From Micromonospora matsumotoense (GTDB lineage Bacteria > Actinomycetota > Actinomycetes > Mycobacteriales > Micromonosporaceae): a stretch of DNA of 64,000 nucleotides. The stretch lies in assembly GCF_900091525.1 (NCBI RefSeq), contig NZ_FMCU01000014.1:29806-93805 (forward strand), written 5' to 3'. The notes beneath the pieces were generated by a model. That model searched no databases, was not told the origin of the DNA, and saw only the letters and a program-made list of their open reading frames with translations. Positions 58,845 to 64,000 of this stretch are shown here, one piece after another; the stretch's first letter is position 1, and each line of letters starts with the position of its first letter. Both the position numbers and the translations under genes were made by a program.

Positions 58845-58857
58845 AACACGAGCTGTT
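58845..58857. promoter_or_regulatory. Inverted repeat in the kinase-operon promoter region
   Basis: AACA-CGAGC-TGTT is an inverted repeat, with the palindrome GTTAAC overlapping it (58855-58860), in an AT-rich patch 70 bases upstream of the kinase start. On the minus strand the patch contains TATTCT, a possible -10. Confidence 0.4.
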
Positions 58858-58978
58858 AACTATTCACCTTTGGTGCGCGCCGTGTCGCGTTGCGTTTCGC
58901 GTGCCGGCCCGGCACCCGGAGCGCGTGCCGCGTCGGGTCCGCCGCGTGCCCGCCCGCGTCGGGTCCGCCCGGGGCTGG

Positions 58979-59812
58979 TCAGCGGGAAAGCCACTCCAGG
59001 GCGGCCGGTGCGCCGCCGAGCACCGAGAGGTGCCCGTCGTCGGCGGTGATCCGCAGCTCGGCCGCCGGGCAGACGTCGGCCAGCCAGCGGCTGTGGTCGG
59101 CGGGCACCACCCGGTCCCGCTCCCCGTGCAGCAGCAGCACCGGGGCCGACACTCGGGCCGGGGCGAAGCCCCACGGGGTGACGTACGCGAGGTCGTCGTC
59201 GATCAACCCACCCGGGCCACCGCGCACCGCCGGGCCGACCACGTCGTGGAGCCAGGCCCACGGCCCGGCCAGGGCGGCGAGGTCGGCCGGGGTGAACTCC
59301 GGGTCGTAGTCGGCGTCGGACGCCTCGTGCCGTTCCTTGGCCGCCCGGCCCTGCGCGGCGGCCCGCAGCGATGCCTTCCCGGACGCCGTCATCCCGGCGA
59401 ACCAGTCCAGCCCGGCCGCGTCGTAGGGGGCCAGGCCGGCGACGGCCACCACGGCGACGACCCGGTCGGGCAGCAACGCGCCGCTGGCCAGCGCGTGCGG
59501 TGCGCCACCGGAGTGGCCCATCGTGGCGTACCGGCCCAGGCCCAGCGCGTCGGCGACCCGGGCGACGTCGCCGGCCGCCGAGGCCACGTCCCGCCCGGGG
59601 CGGGGGGTGGAGCCGCCGTAACCGGGCCGGTCGTACGACACCCAGCGCAGGCCGAGCCGGTCGGCTGCGGCGAACAGCGGGGCCGGTGGGGCGCCGATGT
59701 TGGGGGTGCCGTGGTGCCAGACGACCGGCAGCCGGCCGGTGCCGTCGTCGCCGGTGTCGTAGACGTGCAGGGTGCCGCCGTCCGGCAGCGCCACGTCGCA
59801 CTCGCTCAGCAC
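58979..59812 (-). CDS. Alpha/beta hydrolase
   Basis: The 277-residue protein has the alpha/beta-hydrolase fold: oxyanion region WHHGTPNIGAPP, nucleophile elbow MGHSGGAPHAL, acid Asp in LLLHGERDRVV, and catalytic His in DDGHLSVLGG. The substrate is unknown and there is no signal peptide. It starts at GTG 59812 (LSECDVALPDG). It is downstream of the DUF4240 gene on the same strand. Confidence 0.9.
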   Translation of the reverse strand: MLSECDVALPDGGTLHVYDTGDDGTGRLPVVWHHGTPNIGAPPAPLFAAADRLGLRWVSYDRPGYGGSTPRPGRDVASAAGDVARVADALGLGRYATMGHSGGAPHALASGALLPDRVVAVVAVAGLAPYDAAGLDWFAGMTASGKASLRAAAQGRAAKERHEASDADYDPEFTPADLAALAGPWAWLHDVVGPAVRGGPGGLIDDDLAYVTPWGFAPARVSAPVLLLHGERDRVVPADHSRWLADVCPAAELRITADDGHLSVLGGAPAALEWLSR

Positions 59813-59921
59813 GGCGGCACCCCGGTCGGCCGCCTGCAGCGCAGAAGGAGCGGCAGGGAGCGGACCCCCGGTCGCTGGCCCGTCGGCGGCCCGCTGCCCG
59901 GACGCGGGGCCGGCGGGCGGC

Positions 59922-60461
59922 TCACTGGTGGGCCCAGCCGGTCGGGTTCATGCACGACTCCCGGGAGATGCCGGAGTCGGTCCGGGGCGACTCGCCGAAG
60001 CGCTGCTGGTGCAGGCGGTCGAAGAAGTAGCCCATGCCCTGGAGGTAGCCGTCGGGCAACGCCCAGGTCGGGTCGGCCCGGACCGCCTCGTAGAACTCCC
60101 GCCCCAGCGCCACCACGTGGCCCCGGCCATAGAGGAAGCCGTCGTCGGAACCGTCGATCACCGCGTGCACGTCGGCCCGGTCGATGTCGTAGAGCTTGCG
60201 CTCGGCCACCCGGTCCAGGTCGGTCAGCTCGGGGCCGGACAGGTCGGCGCAGAGCTGGCCCAACTGGTCGAGGAAGGGGTCCAGCCAGCCGTCGATCGCA
60301 TAGACGCTGTCGTCGTCGGCGGCCCGGTCACGGGTGAGCAGCGCCCGGCGCAGCGCGGCCGGCTCGGGGCCGAGCCGCTCCCAGGCGGCCTCCAGCAGGC
60401 CCCAGAACCGGGCCTCCTCCTCGGCCGTGGGCAGCCGGTTCGCGGTCTCCGTCTCACTCAT
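59922..60461 (-). CDS. DUF4240-family protein
   Basis: The 179-residue product matches DUF4240: ARFWGLLEAAWERLGPEPA, LDPFLDQLGQLC, VHAVIDGSDDGFLYGRGHVVALGREFYEAV and MGYFFDRLHQQRFGESP. The family has no assigned function but is widespread in actinobacteria. The ATG at 60461 has no ribosome site. TACCGT on the minus strand is 7 bases upstream, so the mRNA may be leaderless. Confidence 0.85.
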   Translation of the reverse strand: MSETETANRLPTAEEEARFWGLLEAAWERLGPEPAALRRALLTRDRAADDDSVYAIDGWLDPFLDQLGQLCADLSGPELTDLDRVAERKLYDIDRADVHAVIDGSDDGFLYGRGHVVALGREFYEAVRADPTWALPDGYLQGMGYFFDRLHQQRFGESPRTDSGISRESCMNPTGWAHQ

Positions 60462-60671
60462 ACGCCGCACGGTAGCGGCCCGCCCCGACGTTTTCCGGGC
60501 GTCTGCTTCCGGTGTGTGGACCGCCGCACCACAGGACGCCGTGGTCGCGCAGCGCGCCCAGGGCGTTCGACTCCTGGTCGGGAGCGCGCCAAGGGCGTTC
60601 GCCGGGTGACCGGGAGGGTGGCGCTGCGGCGTCGGGGCCGCCCTCCCGGTGGTGGGCGGCCCCGATGACGG

Positions 60672-60869
60672 TCAGCGCAGCCCGCTGCGTACCGCGCGGA
60701 CGAAGGTGGCCCAGGTGGTCGGGTGGAAACGCAGCGCCGGACCGGACTGGTCCTTGCTGTCGCGTACGCCGATCAGGCCGGGCAGGTTGTCGGCCACCTC
60801 GACGCAGTCGCCCCCGCTCCCGCCGCTGCGGGTGCTCTTGCGCCAGACGGCCCCGGCCAGGTCAGTCAT
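60672..60869 (-). CDS. DUF397 protein, 65 aa
   Basis: The product is a typical DUF397 domain: AVWRKSTRSGGSGGDCVEVAD, VRDSKDQSGPALRFHPTTWATFVRAV. DUF397 proteins are paired with XRE regulators in actinomycetes and are reported to act with them in development or as toxin-antitoxin-like pairs. Here it overlaps the end of the XRE gene by 4 bases (ATGA), so it is coupled. Confidence 0.94.
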   Translation of the reverse strand: MTDLAGAVWRKSTRSGGSGGDCVEVADNLPGLIGVRDSKDQSGPALRFHPTTWATFVRAVRSGLR

Positions 60870-61750
60870 GCTCGCTCCTCGATGATCGCGTTGATCAGCT
60901 TCTCTGATGCTGCCTCGTCCGGCGCGAGCGTCTCCAGGTCGGCCCAGACGCGGTCGTAGGCGGCGACCTCGGCCGGCTTGTCCAGATAGAGCGCGCCGGT
61001 GATGTTCTCCAGATAGACGGTAGTCGGCTCGGTCGACGCCCGCCCGAACGCCTGGGGGAAGCCCAGCATCACGAAGGTGCCCGTCTCGCTGGCCAGCGGC
61101 GGGCCGGCGGTGAACGGCAGGACGCGCAGGCTCACGTTGGGCAGCGCGGTCATGTCGAGCAGGTGCCGCAGCTGCCCGGCCATCGCCTGCCGGTCGGGGA
61201 TGGTGCGCCGCAGCACCGCCTCGCTCAGCACCACCTTGAGGGTGGGCGCGCTGGGCAGCCGGCGCACCAGGACGTGTTGGCGCTGCATCCGCACCTCGAC
61301 GAGCTTCTCCCGCTCTGCCCCGCTCATGGTGGGATTCTTGCGGCGGAACAGTTCTGCCGCGTACTCGCGGGTTTGGAGCAGGCCGGGGATCAGTTCCGCG
61401 TCATATCTGCGCATGAGGACGGCGGACGATTCGAGGCCGACGTAGAGCGAGAACCAGGAGGGGACGACGTCGCCGTAGGAATGCCACCATCCTTTGGCGC
61501 GGGTCTCCTTGGCGAGGCCGGCGACGATCGACGTCATCTCTTCCGGCACCCGGTACATCTCGCACATGGCGCGGGCGTCCACCACCCGGACCGGCACCAG
61601 GCCCTTCTCGATGCGCCACACCTTCTGCCGTGAGCAGTCCAGCCCCTCGGCGGCGGAGTCCAGCGAGACCGAGGCGTCCTCACGGAGCTGGGTGAGCAGC
61701 CTGCCGAGCTGCCGTCGGGGGACGGTGGACCCGCTTGTTTCATCCGTCAT
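60866..61750 (-). CDS. XRE-family regulator with DUF5753 domain
   Basis: The 294-residue protein has an N-terminal helix-turn-helix (LGRLLTQLREDASVSLDSAAEGLDCSRQKVWRIEKG). A large DUF5753 C-terminal domain follows (WFSLYVGLESSAVLMRRYDAELIPGLLQTREYAAELF, LRVLPFTAGPP, TVYLENITGALYLDKP). With DUF397 this is the common actinomycete pair. The ATG at 61750 is preceded by a GC-poor region with the repeated TGCAACA (61752-61782) that may be its operator. Confidence 0.93.
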   Translation of the reverse strand: MTDETSGSTVPRRQLGRLLTQLREDASVSLDSAAEGLDCSRQKVWRIEKGLVPVRVVDARAMCEMYRVPEEMTSIVAGLAKETRAKGWWHSYGDVVPSWFSLYVGLESSAVLMRRYDAELIPGLLQTREYAAELFRRKNPTMSGAEREKLVEVRMQRQHVLVRRLPSAPTLKVVLSEAVLRRTIPDRQAMAGQLRHLLDMTALPNVSLRVLPFTAGPPLASETGTFVMLGFPQAFGRASTEPTTVYLENITGALYLDKPAEVAAYDRVWADLETLAPDEAASEKLINAIIEERA

Positions 61751-62003
61751 GCAACATCACCGCACCCCTCCTGCAACAGGATTGTTTCTCCCCGAGCATT
61801 TCCTTCCTCCATTCCTCGTGGGTCAAATCGACACGAGGGTAGAACGAGGCCGGAGCGTTGCGCAAGGTACTGGCCGTGTCGCAATCTGTGCATCACCGGA
61901 GGGGGATCTGGGGCGTCAGAAATGGCGTCGACAATAGCCCGCTGTCCCGCTCACTGCGAATAGCGCGTGGGCGGGGCGGCGCTATTTCCGGAAAGGACAC
62001 CCG
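61751..62003. other. Intergenic region between XRE gene and Cys-rich small genes, 253 bp
   Basis: Unusually AT-rich for the window. It contains the direct repeat TGCAACA and an inverted repeat AATAGCGC...GCGCTATT (61959-61986) just before the 62004 gene. Divergent promoters are expected here. Confidence 0.55.
61959..61986. promoter_or_regulatory. Inverted repeat upstream of small Cys-rich genes
   Basis: AATAGCGC and GCGCTATT are perfect complements separated by 12 bases, ending 17 bases before the ATG 62004. It could be an operator or an mRNA hairpin in the leader. Confidence 0.45.
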
Positions 62004-62183
62004 ATGCGTGTGACGTACGAGGACTACCTGCTTGCCGCCGCCCTGACCCTGGCCCGACGGCACCGGCCGACCTGGAGCTGGACCCGCTGGCGCAGGGTGT
62101 GCCGCTGCGGCGCGGAACTGCCCTGCCGCGCCGGCCGCCGTACCCTCCTCGCCCCTGGCCACTGGCCTCCGGCGGCGTCGTGA
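62004..62183 (+). CDS. Small basic Cys-containing protein, 59 aa
   Basis: The product reads MRVTYEDYLLAAALTLARRHR, then W-rich RPTWSWTRWRRVCRCGAEL and PCRAGRR. CxCxxxxxC may bind zinc. AAAGGA lies 6 bases before the ATG at 62004. Its stop overlaps the GTG of the next gene. I do not know the family. Position and coupling suggest a conserved small operon. Confidence 0.68.
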   Translation: MRVTYEDYLLAAALTLARRHRPTWSWTRWRRVCRCGAELPCRAGRRTLLAPGHWPPAAS

Positions 62184-62356
62184 CGGCCCACCGCGAGCTG
62201 CCGCTGCTGGTCCTGTTGGCGTGGGAGTGCCTGGACCAGCACCGGCGCGGGCGCTGCGGGAAGTGCGCCGAGACCGGGTTCTGCCCGCTGGTGGAGGCCG
62301 CCCGGGGCCGGATCAGGCAGTGGCGCAGGTTCCGGCACGTCTGGGGGTGGCGGTGA
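62180..62356 (+). CDS. Small Cys-rich protein, 58 aa
   Basis: The product begins with GTG (TAHRELPLLVLLAWECLDQH) and has HRRGRCGKCAETGFCPLVEAAR, a CxxCxxxxxC zinc-ribbon-like cluster. The tail is Arg/Trp-rich. It overlaps the previous gene (GTGA) and the next (GTGA), so three genes are translated together. The function is unknown, and a DNA- or RNA-binding role is possible because of the basic, Cys-rich composition. Confidence 0.68.
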   Translation: MTAHRELPLLVLLAWECLDQHRRGRCGKCAETGFCPLVEAARGRIRQWRRFRHVWGWR

Positions 62357-63072
62357 GGACGCCGCTGCCGAAGGCGGGTGACCTGGTGGTGGTCGGCCGG
62401 GCGGCCAGCGTGCAGTTCGTCAGGCCGATCACGTGCCGGGTCATCCGGGTGCTCGACTGGATCACCTACGACGGGTGGTGCTGGCTCGACGTCTACCAAC
62501 TGGACGCCAAGGGGGACGCGGTGGCCCGGCGGTCGATCTTCGTACAGCCGGCGGGGTTGGCGGTGTCGTCGCCTGCGCCGGTGCCGCGCGCGCCGAGCCG
62601 GGTCGGGGTGGCCCGCCAGGTACGCCGGGGGCCTTCTCCGGTCGGGGTGCCGCCGGTGCCGCGCCGGGCGGACCCTGGGCGTCGGGCGTCGGGCGTCGGG
62701 CGGCCGGCGGGCGCGGTGCGGCCGGTGGTGGGTGACGGGACGTCAGGGTGTCGTCGCGGCGGCGAAGTAGGGTTCGGCCGCCTCCAGCCGGGGCACCGGC
62801 ACGCCCAGCCGGCGCGCCTCCGCCAGGGTGTCGCGGCAGACCGCGCGCAGCTCCTCGGGGTTGGCGTGCGCCTGCGTCACCGTGCGCATCGGCGGGAAAT
62901 GCCCCATCAGCCAGGACATGGCCGGTGCCGCCAGCCAGAGAGGCGCGGTGAAGGGCAGCAACTCGCCGCGGTGCCGCCGCAGATCGACGCCCCGGGCCTC
63001 GACGAGCGGCAGCAGCTCGCGGGTGGCGAGGATCGCCTCGCGGATGTCCCCGGTGGTCAGACCGGACAGTGA
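62353..63072 (+). CDS. Hypothetical protein with beta-rich N-terminus; C-terminal extent doubtful
   Basis: The first 75 residues (RTPLPKAGDLVVVGRAASVQF, VIRVLDWITYDGWCWLDVYQLD, RRSIFVQPAGLAV) look like a real beta-rich domain. GTG 62353 overlaps the previous stop. After about residue 80 the composition turns Arg/Pro/Gly-rich, and from 62743 the frame is antisense to the reductase gene, which is clearly real. The true gene may have lost its stop or may be shorter after a frameshift. I therefore give the full open frame but trust only the N-terminal part (to about 62600). Confidence 0.5.
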   Translation: MRTPLPKAGDLVVVGRAASVQFVRPITCRVIRVLDWITYDGWCWLDVYQLDAKGDAVARRSIFVQPAGLAVSSPAPVPRAPSRVGVARQVRRGPSPVGVPPVPRRADPGRRASGVGRPAGAVRPVVGDGTSGCRRGGEVGFGRLQPGHRHAQPARLRQGVAADRAQLLGVGVRLRHRAHRREMPHQPGHGRCRQPERRGEGQQLAAVPPQIDAPGLDERQQLAGGEDRLADVPGGQTGQ

Positions 63073-63690
63073 GCCCCGCCGCAGGCTCTGCGTGTGCAGG
63101 CCGGCGTTCTGGACGAAGTGGACCGACAGCCAGCCACGGAAGTCGGAATTCTCCCGGACCCTGAACCCTGCTCCCCGGAACACCTGGCGCACGGCCTGCT
63201 CGCGTGCGGTCGGCGGACGGTCGAGAGTGCCGAGGAAGACCACGGGCAGCAGCGCCGCACGCAGTACGCCGTCGTCGCCGAAACCGCCGCCGGCCCCGGG
63301 AAAGCCCCAGGCCACCTGGTCGGCGGGAAGGTGCGCTGTCGCGGCCAGCGGCTCTGTCCACAGGTTGTTGAAGACGAGCACCGTGGCCCCGCCCACCCGG
63401 GGCCCGAGGAAGGCCGCCGCCTCGGCGAAGCCGTAGTGCTGCACGCTCAGCACGATCAGGTCGAAGTCGTGGTCCGGCTCCAACGATTCGCGGTAGCGCA
63501 CCGGCCACTTCTCGGCGACCCGCTTGCCCCACGGCCGCCGCCGCGCGTCGCGCAGTTCGAGGTCGATCGCCTCCCCGTACGCCGCCGCCCGCCCCGGCCG
63601 GACGTAGAACTCGACGTGGTGCCCGGCCCGTTCCAGGGCCCATCCGTAGGTCGCGCTGATCACGCCCCGGCCGAACATCAGGATCTTCAC
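62743..63690 (-). CDS. Ketopantoate-reductase-family oxidoreductase
   Basis: The 315-residue protein has a Rossmann nucleotide-binding start VKILMFGRGVISATYGWALE. The family motifs are GHHVEFYVRPGR, LIVLSVQHYGFAEAAAFLG, NNLWTEPLA, and the C-terminal helices with ELLPLVEARGVDL. It resembles PanE/ApbA proteins that reduce ketopantoate to pantoate with NADPH, but the divergent TetR and operators suggest a specialised or detoxifying reduction. The GTG at 63690 has GAGG 5 bases upstream. Starts further out would lie in the operator. Confidence 0.88.
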   Translation of the reverse strand: MKILMFGRGVISATYGWALERAGHHVEFYVRPGRAAAYGEAIDLELRDARRRPWGKRVAEKWPVRYRESLEPDHDFDLIVLSVQHYGFAEAAAFLGPRVGGATVLVFNNLWTEPLAATAHLPADQVAWGFPGAGGGFGDDGVLRAALLPVVFLGTLDRPPTAREQAVRQVFRGAGFRVRENSDFRGWLSVHFVQNAGLHTQSLRRGSLSGLTTGDIREAILATRELLPLVEARGVDLRRHRGELLPFTAPLWLAAPAMSWLMGHFPPMRTVTQAHANPEELRAVCRDTLAEARRLGVPVPRLEAAEPYFAAATTP

Positions 63691-63710
63691 GCGCACCTCG
63701 GGGATATAAT

Positions 63711-63725
63711 TGGAGACCATCTCCA
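63711..63725. promoter_or_regulatory. TetR operator, site 1
   Basis: TGGAGACCATCTCCA is an imperfect palindrome with arms TGGAGA/TCTCCA. It lies directly after a perfect TATAAT (63705-63710) on the plus strand. Confidence 0.65.
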
Positions 63726-63730
63726 CTTTC

Positions 63731-63759
63731 AAAATATGGAGACAGTCTCCACTTGTCAA
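63731..63759 (-). promoter_or_regulatory. Sigma-70 promoter of the reductase gene with embedded operator
   Basis: On the minus strand TTGACA (63759-63754), 17 bases and TATTTT (63736-63731) make a near-consensus promoter. The 17-base spacer is almost exactly the TetR operator site 2, so a bound repressor would block polymerase. Confidence 0.75.
63737..63751. promoter_or_regulatory. TetR operator, site 2
   Basis: TGGAGACAGTCTCCA is a perfect 15-bp palindrome (arms TGGAGAC/GTCTCCA, one central base). It shares TGGAGA/TCTCCA with site 1, centre-to-centre 26 bases. Confidence 0.75.
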
Positions 63760-63772
63760 CACGAGGTCCCGC

Positions 63773-64000
63773 ATGACCGACGCCAAGCCGCTGCGCGCGG
63801 ACGCCAAGCCGCTGCGCGCCGACGCCCGCCGCAACCGCGACGCCCTGATCGCCAGGGCCCGCGCACTCTTCGCCGAGGGCTGCTTCGACCTGCGCTTCGA
63901 CGACTTCGCCACGCTGGCCGGGGTCGGCACCGGCACGCTCTACCGGCACTTCCCCACCCGGGAAGCCCTGGCCGAGGCGGTCTACCGGGAGGAACTCGGC
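63773..64000 (+). CDS. TetR-family regulator (C-terminus beyond window)
   Basis: The visible 76 residues include a duplicated DAKPLRA tail. A TetR helix-turn-helix follows: ALIARARALFAEGCFDLRFDDFATLAGVGTGTLYRHFPTREAL. The ATG at 63773 follows GAGG. It is divergent from the reductase gene, with twin operators between, so it probably represses both. The ligand-binding domain is outside the window. A 21-bp tandem duplication (63779-63820) makes the DAKPLRA repeat. Confidence 0.9.
   Translation, partial: MTDAKPLRADAKPLRADARRNRDALIARARALFAEGCFDLRFDDFATLAGVGTGTLYRHFPTREALAEAVYREELG

Noticed and set aside
1..64000. tRNA, rRNA, insertion sequence, integrase or phage genes
   Set aside because: No such sequence or protein motif was recognised on either strand; a tRNAscan-SE/Infernal run would be decisive.

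Overview
The window is high-GC DNA (codon third positions almost always G or C) typical of an actinomycete. Several features together point to a filamentous soil member of the Micromonosporaceae, probably Micromonospora or a close relative: a conservon (cvnABCD), an XRE-DUF397 pair, CBM2-GH6 cellulase with a CebR/CelR-type operator, SpoIIE-type phosphatases, a ROK-controlled xylAB operon and many apparently leaderless genes. It looks like ordinary chromosome. I see no rRNA, tRNA, CRISPR array, transposase, integrase or phage gene.

Layout. 1-6 kb: a secreted Lys/Glu/His/Gly-repeat protein (cut by the left edge), a secreted cellobiohydrolase, a 17-bp tandem repeat, and small hypothetical or membrane proteins, two of which share a C-terminal domain. 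6-10 kb: conservon cvnABCD. 10-15 kb: a beta-propeller lactonase, a solute-binding/VWA protein and an orphan polyprenyl-phosphate sugar transferase. 15-18.4 kb: two SpoIIE-type phosphatases flanking a MarR regulator. 18.5-24 kb: divergent ROK regulator and xylAB, then an MFS transporter. 24-30.5 kb: an oligosaccharide (probably alpha-glucoside) uptake operon on the minus strand (binding lipoprotein, two permeases, LacI regulator, GH13 alpha-glucosidase) with no ATPase gene. 30.7-35 kb: M23 peptidase, TspO, a 47-aa GPGG membrane protein, a coupled nucleotidyltransferase-BON-metallophosphoesterase operon and a thymidylate-kinase-like protein. 35-39.6 kb: murR-murQ for cell-wall recycling, a group-2 sigma factor behind a SigR-type promoter, and an NlpC/P60 peptidase. 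40-43.5 kb: small DUF proteins. 43.5-46 kb: class I DAHP synthase with a candidate aromatic attenuator, and a divergent PhoX-like protein. 46-51.5 kb: palindromic repeats, a coupled M16 peptidase pair, asd and a CBS protein. 51.5-55.6 kb: SCP2 protein coupled to a glycogen-debranching-type glucosidase, then a PlsC acyltransferase. 55.7-58.8 kb: a three-gene two-component operon with one intact and one degenerate kinase. 59-64 kb: hydrolase, DUF4240, XRE-DUF397, three overlapping small genes (two Cys-rich), and a divergent reductase/TetR pair around twin operators.

Functional themes. Plant-polysaccharide use is prominent: cellulose (GH6), xylose (xylAB) and alpha-glucosides (ABC uptake plus GH13), each with its own repressor-type operator. 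Cell-envelope recycling is the second theme (murRQ, M23, NlpC/P60). Regulation is the third: conservon, SpoIIE phosphatases, a NarL-type system, XRE-DUF397 and a sigma factor. The most interesting element is a 19-codon leader ORF with consecutive Tyr-Arg-Trp-Phe codons, followed by a terminator hairpin with a U-rich tail, upstream of the DAHP synthase gene. This is what a ribosome-mediated attenuator sensing all three aromatic amino acids should look like.
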